Under the pieces are notes generated by a model. That model saw only the letters and a program-made list of their open reading frames with translations. It ran no database searches and had not been told where the DNA came from. This document shows, piece after piece, positions 50,017 through 57,314 of a stretch of 64,000 nt of DNA (position 1 is its first letter; each line of letters starts with the position of its first letter). Both the position numbers and the translations under genes were made by a program. The DNA is from Haloplanus sp. GDY1 (GTDB taxonomy: Archaea > Halobacteriota > Halobacteria > Halobacteriales > Haloferacaceae). The stretch covers positions 1 to 64,000 of the forward strand of contig NZ_CP098515.1 of the NCBI RefSeq assembly GCF_023703775.1. The letters run 5' to 3'.

Positions 50017-50520
50017 CTACAAAGCGGTGAAAACGCTCGCGAAGACGGTGAAAAGAGTCCCACCCATCGAGACGCCGATCATCACTAAACCGTAGGTGAC
50101 GCCGTGGTAGCCACGAGTTCGTGTCTGTCCGTACGGACTGCCCACAGCCCACAGCGCTGCCCCGAGCGAGAAGCAGGCCAGGCCCAGAAACGAGAGCATC
50201 CCTGAGACGGCATGTGCAATCGGGAGTAGTTCACTCGCGCCTACGGCCCCGTAGGGCCAACCCGGTGGGAGGAATCCTGAACCGCCCATGACGTACGCGA
50301 CGAGATCATAGAACGCGCTCAATCCGAAGATCGCCACGAGTGCTGCACACGATCCAAGGATCATCCCCTGGAAGCGAAGCGACCGGCGAACGTTTGACCC
50401 AGAGACCCAGTAGCCCATTACCCCCACGACGAGCGCACAGAGCGCAATGTACTTCGCCGTCAGTTCAGCCACCACGAACAATCTGAACGCTGTATCGACG
50501 ATGGCGGCGACAGAGGGCAT
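50017..50520 (-). CDS. Four-helix membrane protein of the conjugation region
   Basis: This 167-residue protein has four predicted transmembrane segments (TAKYIALCALVVGVMGYWVS, MILGSCAALVAIFGLSAFYD, LLPIAHAVSGMLSFLGLACF and VTYGLVMIGVSMGGTLFTVF). It probably belongs to the conjugation apparatus, since a 15-bp box lies 53 bp upstream of its ATG, as at the pilin and T4SS operons. The start at MPSVAAIVD gives the first helix a normal length. No family is assigned. Confidence 0.65.
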   Translation of the reverse strand: MPSVAAIVDTAFRLFVVAELTAKYIALCALVVGVMGYWVSGSNVRRSLRFQGMILGSCAALVAIFGLSAFYDLVAYVMGGSGFLPPGWPYGAVGASELLPIAHAVSGMLSFLGLACFSLGAALWAVGSPYGQTRTRGYHGVTYGLVMIGVSMGGTLFTVFASVFTAL

Positions 50521-50572
50521 ACTGACGGTTCTCAGCTGAATCCCGGCGCCTCTGAACAAAAATACTCAGAAT

Positions 50573-50587
50573 GTACGCAATGCGCAC
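50573..50587. promoter_or_regulatory. 15-bp palindromic box (GTACGCAATGCGCAC), single copy
   Basis: A perfect GTRCGCNNTGCGYAC match, 53 bp upstream of the four-helix membrane-protein start. On the minus strand a GTATTTTTG TATA-like box follows about 10 bp downstream of it. Confidence 0.75.
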
Positions 50588-50730
50588 TTCGGATCGAGCG
50601 CCGATGATCACTGATTGTGGGCAAAACGTGGGGAATAGCTGATTTGGCAGCGATACAGCCAAGCTACTACTCCTCGAAGTGTGCCTGCTCGACTGTCGAC
50701 GACGGCGGGAGTGAGGTGAATTTCGTCAGT

Positions 50731-51237
50731 ATGTACAAAAACGGACATCGCGGTGCCGCCCTCGTGCTAATGGCCCCTCTGACAGTTGTCTTCGGTGTGC
50801 TTGGTCTCGGGATGAGTATGGTAGCGGTTGCCGTCTGCCGACTCCCCGATATCGATCACGACTACGAGTGGCTGGCACACCGTGGGCCGACCCACACGAT
50901 CTGGTTCGCGATCGGGATCGCCGCGCTGGTCGTCGCGGGCGGATACGCGTGGCTGTCAGTATTACCCGTCGACTTGCCCGCCCTCCTGCTCGCACTACTT
51001 CTCGGGGCGACCGTCTTTCTCGGCCTCCTCTCACACCTGTTCGCCGATGGGCTGACGGCCGGGCGGGGTACTCACGCGATCAGACCGTTCCGCCCGCTGT
51101 CTTCTCATCCGTTCCGGCTGGGGCTGGTTCGAGCGGATTCTGAACTCGCTAACCGCCTGTTGCTCGTCGGGGGGATGCTATTCCAAGGTTTAGCGTTCGC
51201 TGTCTCCGTTAGCGGGGTAACTGGGGTGGTAGTCTGA
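50731..51237 (+). CDS. YdjM/DUF457-like membrane metal-dependent hydrolase
   Basis: This 168-residue protein has four hydrophobic segments and conserved histidines/acids typical of the DUF457/YdjM family: CRLPDIDHDYEWLAHRGPTH near residue 30 and FADGLTAGRGTH later. Family members are membrane-bound metal-dependent hydrolases and one subgroup acts on LexA-like stress responses. The start at MYKNGHRG removes a cysteine-containing extension. It stands alone on the plus strand. Confidence 0.8.
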   Translation: MYKNGHRGAALVLMAPLTVVFGVLGLGMSMVAVAVCRLPDIDHDYEWLAHRGPTHTIWFAIGIAALVVAGGYAWLSVLPVDLPALLLALLLGATVFLGLLSHLFADGLTAGRGTHAIRPFRPLSSHPFRLGLVRADSELANRLLLVGGMLFQGLAFAVSVSGVTGVVV

Positions 51238-51299
51238 GAAGAATATAAATAAAGCCATGGAGTCGGATCAGGTCCTTTCCGTTTGCTGGTAGAACGATG

Positions 51300-51328
51300 G
51301 TGCTGAATACAGAGCGCGTATACAGCAC
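51300..51328 (+). repeat. 29-bp palindromic end-like element, left of the TFS-like gene
   Basis: GTGCTGAATACAGAGCG (exact consensus) followed by CGTATACAGCAC, so the 29-mer has GTGCTG/CAGCAC ends and an ATAC/GTAT inner pair. An inverted degenerate copy at 51792-51820 closes a 521-bp unit around the TFS-like gene. Confidence 0.65.
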
Positions 51329-51418
51329 ATCGTACACCAAGAACCGAAGCTGTCTGAGTCGACCAGTACAGTCAGCATGAGCAGTTGCCTGAAATCCACG
51401 ACGGATCGGAAGTTAACA

Positions 51419-51426
51419 CATATATC
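51419..51426 (+). promoter_or_regulatory. TATA box of the TFS-like gene
   Basis: CATATATC, about 27 bp upstream of the ATG at 51451, predicting a leaderless transcript and supporting that start. Confidence 0.6.
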
Positions 51427-51450
51427 GGACAACCATGTATTCTTTTTTAT

Positions 51451-51768
51451 ATGCGATTCTGTGACGAGTGTGGTTCGATGATGCACACGGAGGGCAATAG
51501 GTGGGCGTGTCGCTCCTGTGAGAACGAGGAGCCACGGGACTCGCGAGCAGAAGCAGCGATGACGACCCAGGATGGACAGCAGGACGACGGGACACCCGAC
51601 GTGGCCGACGCGACTCAGGACACCACCGAGACGATGCAGGAGCCCTGTCCAGTCGAGGATTGCGACAGCGACCGGGCCTCCTACGAGATGCTGCCGAAGC
51701 CAGGCGGCTCTTACGAGGTTCGACTGTTCACCTGTGTCGAGTGCGGCCACAAGTGGCGCGAATCCTGA
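51451..51768 (+). CDS. TFS/RpoM-like zinc-ribbon transcription factor
   Basis: This 105-residue protein has two zinc ribbons: N-terminal MRFCDECGSMM...CRSCEN and C-terminal CPVEDCDS...CVECGHKWRES. The acidic linker (residues ~30-65) is unusually long. The C-terminal ribbon in TFS/TFIIS carries a catalytic acidic pair; the usual RSADEP loop is not seen here, so cleavage stimulation is doubtful. Haloarchaeal plasmids often carry extra TFS copies that modify RNA polymerase. It is bracketed by inverted 29-bp elements. Confidence 0.75.
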   Translation: MRFCDECGSMMHTEGNRWACRSCENEEPRDSRAEAAMTTQDGQQDDGTPDVADATQDTTETMQEPCPVEDCDSDRASYEMLPKPGGSYEVRLFTCVECGHKWRES

Positions 51769-51791
51769 CGACGCAACTCGCGAACCCCGCC

Positions 51792-51820
51792 GCGCTGCAT
51801 GAACCCTCTCTATTCAGCAC
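51792..51820 (-). repeat. 29-bp palindromic end-like element, right of the TFS-like gene
   Basis: The reverse complement reads GTGCTGAATAGAGAGGG, 15 of 17 matches to the consensus, followed by TTCATGCAGCGC at the inner end. It is inverted relative to 51300-51328. Confidence 0.55.
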
Positions 51821-51991
51821 AGCAGTTCTGTCGGCAGTTGGGGGTCCTGAGGCCAAATGGGCCGATCCCCAGTCATGCTCATCCCAGCCTTCGTAGTGTT
51901 TCAACTGCCTCTTGATGTGGAATAGCTCCCATTTGCAGTCGTAATAGAGGACGTTAGCGAGCGCTCCATCCTCGCCGACGAACTCCTCGAC

Positions 51992-52216
51992 ATGCCACCA
52001 GGACGGGAGTTCAACAAAACCGAGTTCGCAGAGCATGCCGGCGTCACGCGACAGACAGTCGGCAACTACATCGGCGTGCTTCTAGAACTCGATATCATCG
52101 AGGAGGTTCCGAACATTTCTCCACAGCGACACCAGTTGGCAGAGAGCGATGTCGTCGAGGAACTATTCGCGTTCAACAGCGTACTAACGCTGCTGGAGAA
52201 TAGATCACGAACCTGA
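51992..52216 (+). pseudogene. N-terminally truncated HTH regulator
   Basis: This 74-codon frame encodes a helix-turn-helix (EFNKTEFAEHAGVTRQTVGN) and a C-terminal helical tail. The same frame stays open upstream without ATG, GTG or TTG, reading VVIEDVSERSILADELLD, back to a TAG near 51925. This looks like the normal N-terminal helix of such regulators with its start lost. It may be a remnant, or translated from the internal ATG. Its 5' boundary lies about 100 bp past the TFS unit. Confidence 0.5.
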
Positions 52217-52564
52217 ATACAAACACGCGTTCTTCGTTAGCCGTGAGTTTGATAAGTGGCACTTTCTAACGCCCGACTGGTTCCCCACTCCGTGACATCC
52301 CCCTGGGAACCCGACGTCACGTCCATTCGTTACGTCGCTCACAGCGTGGGGAAACGAGGCACCCCTCTCTCCCCCCTTTTCCCACGCGGTTTTGAAAGAC
52401 ACTCAGTAAGACGGTCAGTCGGACTCCTCAGCAGCAACGAGATACCGCAGGGGATGGGGAAGAGGATATCGCATTTTCGTCCTCAACAGCGTCAACGATG
52501 TCCCGGGCTTGCTCGGTCGGTGTCGTGGAGACCGAGTCGGGGTGAGATGAAATCATGAACAGAC
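52217..52564. other. Intergenic region without recognised features
   Basis: About 350 bp. No convincing gene, repeat or promoter is visible. Short open frames here lack conserved residues. A GAATACAAACACGCG stretch at 52216-52230 may be a fragment of a longer repeat. Confidence 0.35.
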
Positions 52565-53200
52565 TCACTTCCACTTCTGGCGGTATTCTTCCAACTCCTC
52601 CGAATCGATCCACTCCTCGGGGTCAAGACCGTGCTTCTCGCACAGGACTAGCTTCGTACTAACCGAGTCTGCACGTTCAACTGCCCAAGCTTCGGGCGGC
52701 CGCTCCGTCGACGTACGCTCACTCACGTGCTGATCCTCCAACAGCATCGGCGTCAAGCCGTGGACAGCGAGTCTGTTGATCATGAGCATCGTCTGCACCA
52801 ACGGATGTCGAACGTTCTTGATGTAGAGCTGATTCCCATGTTCATCTGAGCCCGCTTCAGCCAACACGCCCCACTGCAGGAACACGTCCTTGTGACGGCT
52901 GAACGACGAGCGCGACACCTTCTCACCCATGGAACAGAACTCAGCCGCGGTCACCGGACGCTCGTGGAGACGCATTATGACATCCCACATCGCCGCTCGC
53001 GTCGGCGGCAGGAACAGGTTGGCAAACGCAGTATCCTGATTTCCGAGATCTTAGATGACCTCGTCGTGGGACATGAGCCGGTGGGGGCGACGCTGCTTGA
53101 CCGTCTCGCGTCTGAGCTTCGCGCTCTCGCTATACAGCTTGTCCTTCGAGTAAACCGTCAGCGGGTCAGGAGTCGGACTGTCAGGCTCTTCTGCGGCCAT
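52565..53200 (-). pseudogene. Winged-helix regulator interrupted by an in-frame TAA
   Basis: From ATG at 53200 the frame reads MAAEEPDSPTPDPLTVYSKD, then KLRRETVKQRRPHRLMSHDEVI. A TAA follows (53051-53053), after which the same frame continues without shift, DLGNQDTAFANLFLPPTRAA, then MWDVIMRLHERPVTAAEFCS and a wHTH to the stop at 52565. Family wHTH proteins have this continuous layout, so a nonsense codon has replaced a sense codon (one base change from CAA, GAA or AAA). Translation could restart at ATG 52990, giving a 141-residue protein. A leaderless-type TATA lies upstream. Confidence 0.75.
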
Positions 53201-53220
53201 ACTCCGTGAGTCTCGAACCC

Positions 53221-53230
53221 TGTATTTATG
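53221..53230 (-). promoter_or_regulatory. TATA box of the interrupted wHTH gene
   Basis: Minus strand CATAAATACA, about 25 bp before the ATG at 53200. The intact promoter and start despite the downstream nonsense codon suggest recent damage. Confidence 0.6.
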
Positions 53231-53302
53231 CTTTCAAATTACAGAGATGAATTTCACGACTGAAATGGGAAATATCAATAGAATCATATGAATTCCTACG
53301 GT

Positions 53303-55621
53303 TCATACTGGACGACATCGCATATACCGCATCCAGAACACCGCGAAAATCCCGAGCACCAGCCACTCGACGAAGAGCATCGCATTCGATACTGCGTCGT
53401 TCAGGTAGCTAACCACTTCGATCGCGTCGACGAAGATTGAGGCACTCGAGACAGCCACCGCCTGCGTCCGCAGGTAGTACGTCGAGTGGGGTTCCCACCA
53501 GTCGTCGCCGGTGAACCGCGCTTGGACGATTGGTCTGTTAATGTCGACCGTCGCGACGCCGCTCGCATTCGTGACCACCGCCGGGACCGTTGCCCCGTCG
53601 ACATAGACCTCCCGCCCGCTAATCGGTGTGCCGTCCGTCTCACGGAGGGTTATTTCCGCGGTGCCCGTTCCGTCGTCAATCGTCACGTTCAGCACCGCTT
53701 CCTCGTACCGTGTGACCTGCTTCCGTGTCGTCACCGGGAACCCCCAGATATCGACGGCACTGACGGAAATCGACTCGCCGGTCACGGCATCCGTACTCTT
53801 CAGGGTGCCCGCATACTGGTCATATAGCGGGGTTCGATTCGCGTTCTCTGGCGCGACGATCGTATCTGGAAGGGGTGTCGCTGCAACCGACCCAGCCTCG
53901 TCGGCACGGGTCGTCTCCCACCAGATGTGCCGGTCGGCGGGCTGGTCGGCGAGGACGCTCACGTTCGCGGGACTCATCCGGTACCGCAACATCGCCGGAT
54001 ACTGCCCGCCGTACGAATGCGACGCGGCGACTTCCGAGGTCCCGCTCTCGGTTCGTTCCTCGACAGCGGTGTTCCGCGAGACAGAGAAGAACCGCCACGG
54101 GGCAGTCACGTACATCGTCTTCTCACCGACCTGCACCTCGACGCGCTCCCAGCCAGCGGCGCCGGCGGCCAGTCCTTGTGCACCCGTCCACTCGACTGAG
54201 ACGACATCGTCACCGGGCCGGTCGTAGACGCGGACATCGACCGAGAGGTCGTCGCTGTTTATCGTCTCGATAGGCACCGACCGCGTGAGCGTAACCGATC
54301 GGGTTTCGACCCGCGTCCGATCCCAATCACCACACCGGGAACTGGAAACGCCGTAGCGCTTCTGGAGTTCGACATCGATCTGGAGTGTGGCAGTCATGGT
54401 ATGGATGCCGACAGGCAACGGCCTCGGCTCGGACAGCGGCGAGGTATAGTTCAGCGTCGTCCATTGGCCCGGTCCCCACTGCTGCATACTGATATTGCCT
54501 GCAGTGACATCCACTACCGTGGCCTCCGAGTCCAGTAGTCGGTAGTTCGCCCACCGCGTGAGCGAGTAAGATTTCCCATTGATGGTACAGGAATCGCTCT
54601 CGGAGTAGTCCGTGGGCACGCTGATGCGGTAATCCCACGGAATGTACGTGTTCACCTGCCGGGTCTGGGTAACGTATCGATTCCGGTACCAGACGCCTGG
54701 TGTGACATCGATGAAGCCGAGATAGGCGTCTCGAACCAGATCGTGCGAGCCACTACGCCACACGAGCGAGGTCGACGCCCCGTCGACGGTCGGAAACACT
54801 TCGCTCCCATTGTCCATCGGAACCGCTACCGTGCTCCGGGCGACGCTCTCGCTCGGCGCGAGTTCGGAATACCGGAGGAGTCCTTCGACGATATCGCGCT
54901 TCCGGTCGGTGATCGTCTGGTACTCAGCGGACTGTACCAACGCTGTCCCAGGGTTGGTAACCTCGGGGACACTCCCGTTCACCTCGACTTCAGCACCGTA
55001 CACGGGATTCCACCAGCCGTTCGGGTTCCGCACCTCGACCGTATACTCCCCGTCAGTGTCCGTTGCCTGGCTCGGATCGGCGTCGTAGAGCGGGAGGATG
55101 CGGAGTTCCCGGTCACCCCACTTGGTGTTCCACTCCTCGAGTGTGTACCACCGATCCCGATAGGGAATGGTGTAGTAGCCGGTGAGCCCGCTCTGGTACA
55201 TATCCGACTCGTTGGCGATGACGAGTGCGTCGCGCGGGCGGATGCTGTCCTCCCAGAGCTGAACCGGCTGCGTGACGACGGTCTGATTGACCTCTCGGAT
55301 GGTACCGTTGTCGTACTCGTAGATCTGAATCGTGCTTGATCCTCGGGCTGGATCGGGATCGTTGCTGGCGAGCACCCGAAACGTGTCGTTATAGGTTCGG
55401 TCAACGCCCGGCTCGGGTTCAGGGATCGTCAGTCCACCGCTAAATGCCGCCCCTGCAAGGGTGCTCGTAACGACCAAGAGAACCACCCCGACAGTAACGA
55501 TCCGCGAGCATCGACTGACCATCCGACGGAGTCGGAAGCCACCCGCATCACGACGCGCTGACGGCGATTGCTCGCGTGTCCGTTCCTGGGACGGACGCAC
55601 TCCCGTCTCATCCGAGGACAT
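53303..55621 (-). CDS. Large surface-exposed membrane-anchored protein of the conjugation operon
   Basis: The protein has 772 residues. An N-terminal hydrophobic segment (IVTVGVVLLVVTSTLAGAAF, ~residues 41-60) acts as signal or anchor. A long extracellular beta-rich region follows (about 70-725), rich in T, S and aromatic residues, with N-glycosylation-type N-x-S/T sites and an Ig/carboxypeptidase-regulatory-like repeat near 640-700 (LRETDGTPISGREVYVDGAT). A C-terminal helix (SNAMLFVEWLVLGIFAVFWM) ends in basic residues. It may be a contact or adhesion protein for mating. Its start overlaps the preceding gene's stop. Confidence 0.7.
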   Translation of the reverse strand: MSSDETGVRPSQERTREQSPSARRDAGGFRLRRMVSRCSRIVTVGVVLLVVTSTLAGAAFSGGLTIPEPEPGVDRTYNDTFRVLASNDPDPARGSSTIQIYEYDNGTIREVNQTVVTQPVQLWEDSIRPRDALVIANESDMYQSGLTGYYTIPYRDRWYTLEEWNTKWGDRELRILPLYDADPSQATDTDGEYTVEVRNPNGWWNPVYGAEVEVNGSVPEVTNPGTALVQSAEYQTITDRKRDIVEGLLRYSELAPSESVARSTVAVPMDNGSEVFPTVDGASTSLVWRSGSHDLVRDAYLGFIDVTPGVWYRNRYVTQTRQVNTYIPWDYRISVPTDYSESDSCTINGKSYSLTRWANYRLLDSEATVVDVTAGNISMQQWGPGQWTTLNYTSPLSEPRPLPVGIHTMTATLQIDVELQKRYGVSSSRCGDWDRTRVETRSVTLTRSVPIETINSDDLSVDVRVYDRPGDDVVSVEWTGAQGLAAGAAGWERVEVQVGEKTMYVTAPWRFFSVSRNTAVEERTESGTSEVAASHSYGGQYPAMLRYRMSPANVSVLADQPADRHIWWETTRADEAGSVAATPLPDTIVAPENANRTPLYDQYAGTLKSTDAVTGESISVSAVDIWGFPVTTRKQVTRYEEAVLNVTIDDGTGTAEITLRETDGTPISGREVYVDGATVPAVVTNASGVATVDINRPIVQARFTGDDWWEPHSTYYLRTQAVAVSSASIFVDAIEVVSYLNDAVSNAMLFVEWLVLGIFAVFWMRYMRCRPV

Positions 55622-55850
55622 ACGTCAGGAGGTTCAGGAACGTACTCCAGGCCGACCCCACGACGAACAGGCCACAACCGGAGAGGGCAAGTCGACGGCC
55701 CCACGTGCGCCGCTGGAGGCGGTGGCTCCCAAGCCACGCCATCAGGCCGAGCAGGAGGAGACAGAGCCCGGCGTAAATGAACACTTCTGCAGTCCAAGCT
55801 GGGAAGTTGAGGAGCGCTCCGAAGTCGACACCACTCGCGAGCACTGTCAT
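55608..55850 (-). CDS. Two-helix membrane protein (80 aa)
   Basis: This 80-residue protein has two transmembrane segments (VFIYAGLCLLLLGLMAWLG and LALSGCGLFVVGSAWSTFLN) with a basic loop between (HRLQRRTWGRR). It resembles pilin-type or small T4SS inner-membrane proteins in size. Its stop overlaps the start of the 772-aa gene by 14 bp, and its ATG overlaps the upstream gene's stop (ATGA). Confidence 0.65.
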   Translation of the reverse strand: MTVLASGVDFGALLNFPAWTAEVFIYAGLCLLLLGLMAWLGSHRLQRRTWGRRLALSGCGLFVVGSAWSTFLNLLTYVLG

Positions 55851-56086
55851 CTGCCACCCCCTGAGAGTCCAAGTGACGGGATGTTCCTCATGAGAGAGGC
55901 AGTCACTCCGTTCGGGAACGTGTCACAGAGAACTGGCGCCCCGCTGATCGAGTGGAGTTGCTGGGCGTCGGGATTCAGTATCAAAGGCAGACGAGTCCCC
56001 ACAGTGTGAGTACCCGCCGGGTCGGGACTGCCGGCACTCTGGCTCAAGGTTCCATACTCGAAAAGGGCGTGGAGTCGTTGGATCAT
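55847..56086 (-). CDS. 79-residue leader protein of the surface-protein operon
   Basis: This 79-residue protein of no recognised family (RLHALFEYGTLSQSAGSPDP, then VLCDTFPNGVTASLMRNIPS) ends in a glycine-rich tail. Its stop overlaps the next start (ATGA), the strongest support that it is translated. It opens the minus-strand operon that diverges from the T4SS operon; the quadruple box array lies about 105 bp upstream. Confidence 0.5.
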   Translation of the reverse strand: MIQRLHALFEYGTLSQSAGSPDPAGTHTVGTRLPLILNPDAQQLHSISGAPVLCDTFPNGVTASLMRNIPSLGLSGGGR

Positions 56087-56191
56087 GGGAGTCGTGTTGC
56101 GGTTCGGAGACGGTGCAGTCGGGAATCACAGGAAATCCCCACTGGGGCCCCTACCAATACGTACACGACCGGGGACAAAGCGGTTCCAGGG

Positions 56192-56257
56192 TTACGGGAA
56201 GCGTACACGTACGCATTGCGCACACGTACGGGTCGCGCACAGTTGCGAGATGCGTAC
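56192..56257. promoter_or_regulatory. Quadruple array of the 15-bp palindromic box
   Basis: Four boxes at exactly 17-bp period: 56192 (TTACGGGAAGCGTAC), 56209 (GTACGCATTGCGCAC), 56226 (GTACGGGTCGCGCAC) and 56243 (TTGCGAGATGCGTAC). The second is the best match. The array lies between the two divergent operons; the nearest plus-strand start (56300) is 43 bp beyond the last box, the usual distance. It is probably the main operator of the conjugation regulon. Confidence 0.8.
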
Positions 56258-56299
56258 TTCTGAAATGACCAAGGTGACTGGCCGGACAGAAGACGTGTG

Positions 56300-56443
56300 A
56301 TGGCCAGTTATCCGCCCCGGAGGAATCCGCAGTCCGAGATGGAAGCAAACCAAACCCAACGGGAGTGCCCAATCACGAGGAGAGATCATCTGAGCGCTAC
56401 CGAGCACCTGCCAGCAACAGGCGTGGAGGTGACTCATGCCTGA
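56300..56443 (+). CDS. 47-residue first gene of the T4SS operon
   Basis: A 47-codon frame (MASYPPRRNPQSEMEANQTQ, then LPATGVEVTHA) overlaps the start of the next gene by 8 bp (ATGCCTGA). Its ATG lies 43 bp from the last palindromic box, the distance seen at other box-controlled starts. It is proline/charge-rich at the N-terminus with no recognised family. Position and overlap make it a probable small operon-leading gene. Confidence 0.5.
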   Translation: MASYPPRRNPQSEMEANQTQRECPITRRDHLSATEHLPATGVEVTHA

Positions 56444-56693
56444 AATCGAGATCTGCTTCGGTAGTGAGGGGGAGTACGAACGCCTCCGCGATATCCGAGA
56501 CAAATACGGCGTCCAGTGGCGGGGGATGCTCATCCAGGGTGCGAAGCAACTGAAGGGCCTTCACCACCCGGCCTTGATCCGAGACCCCTCCAAGCGACCG
56601 TCCCTCTCCGACTGTTCCGAGCAACCAGTCGAGATCGATATCACCAACGCCGAGGTCGATATCGCCCGGCAGCGGTCCTCCGAGTCGCGATGA
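56436..56693 (+). CDS. Small T4SS-operon protein A (paralog of the next gene)
   Basis: This 85-residue protein contains ERLRDIRDKYGVQWRGMLIQ (residues ~15-34), then a longer acidic tail with serine-rich segment. The same block (YGVxWRGMLIQGA) occurs in the following gene, so the two arose by tandem duplication. The following start overlaps its stop (ATGA). It is a small DNA- or protein-binding factor of the transfer operon, judging from position. Confidence 0.7.
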   Translation: MPEIEICFGSEGEYERLRDIRDKYGVQWRGMLIQGAKQLKGLHHPALIRDPSKRPSLSDCSEQPVEIDITNAEVDIARQRSSESR

Positions 56694-56875
56694 CGTCGAC
56701 ACGCATCGAAGTCGACGACGACCAGTTCGCCGCGCTCGAAGCTATTCGGACGCACTACGGCGTTAACTGGCGCGGAATGCTGATCCAAGGCGCCGAGCGT
56801 CTCGAAGACGGCGTGGTGTTCCGGACTGAGTCCGAACACGGCTGTTCCCGATCCGGCAGGGAGGAGGACGACTGA
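56690..56875 (+). CDS. Small T4SS-operon protein B (paralog of the previous gene)
   Basis: This 61-residue protein (STRIEVDDDQFAALEAIRTH, then NWRGMLIQGAERLEDG) shares the YGVxWRGMLIQGA core with its upstream paralog but lacks the long tail. It is coupled to it by an ATGA overlap and followed one base later by the next gene (TGAAATG). The N-terminal strand resembles ribbon-helix-helix proteins. Confidence 0.7.
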   Translation: MTSTRIEVDDDQFAALEAIRTHYGVNWRGMLIQGAERLEDGVVFRTESEHGCSRSGREEDD

Positions 56876-56876
56876 A

Positions 56877-57314
56877 ATGCCCGATCCAGTACCGGTCGCA
56901 AGTAACCTGCTGGAATCGAAATTCCTCGGGTTCTCTGTCCGCCGATTGCTGGAGTCGATGGTGATCCCAGTCGCACCCTGCGCGATCCTCTACACCATCG
57001 GATTCCCACTGCTGTTCACCTTCCCGCTGTTCGTCGTGGGGATCGGTGTCGGGGTGCTCGTCTTCGTGAAGACCCCACCCGGACAACGCCCGCTGCGATA
57101 CGCCCACGCAGTCGTCCGACACCGGTCGGGTGAGAACGTCTACGTCTGGGCACCCTCGCCCGAGCTGGAGAACGACCTCGCAAGCGGGGCTCGACAGGAC
57201 GACTGGCTGACCCAGCTGCCCAACTCGGGTGTCACTCCGCGCCGTCCCCGAAACGCCGTGGCCACCGACACACCAGCTGGCGCGGGAGAGAACGCCGACG
57301 AGGAGGCCCTTTGA
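56877..57314 (+). CDS. VirB3-like T4SS membrane protein
   Basis: This 145-residue protein has a hydrophobic hairpin near residues 30-65 (MVIPVAPCAILYTIGFPLLF and TFPLFVVGIGVGVLVFVKTP) after an N-terminal KFLGFSVRRLLES segment, and a hydrophilic C-terminal tail. Position between the small proteins and the VirB4-accessory gene and the two adjacent helices match VirB3. Its stop overlaps the next start (TGATG). Confidence 0.65.
   Translation: MPDPVPVASNLLESKFLGFSVRRLLESMVIPVAPCAILYTIGFPLLFTFPLFVVGIGVGVLVFVKTPPGQRPLRYAHAVVRHRSGENVYVWAPSPELENDLASGARQDDWLTQLPNSGVTPRRPRNAVATDTPAGAGENADEEAL

Noticed and set aside
51728-52036. Minus-strand 102-codon frame over the TFS/HTH border
   Set aside because: It runs antisense through the TFS-like 3' end, the 29-bp element and the HTH remnant, and has no recognisable domain, though KWELFHIKRQLKHYEG looks protein-like. 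Evidence is too weak.
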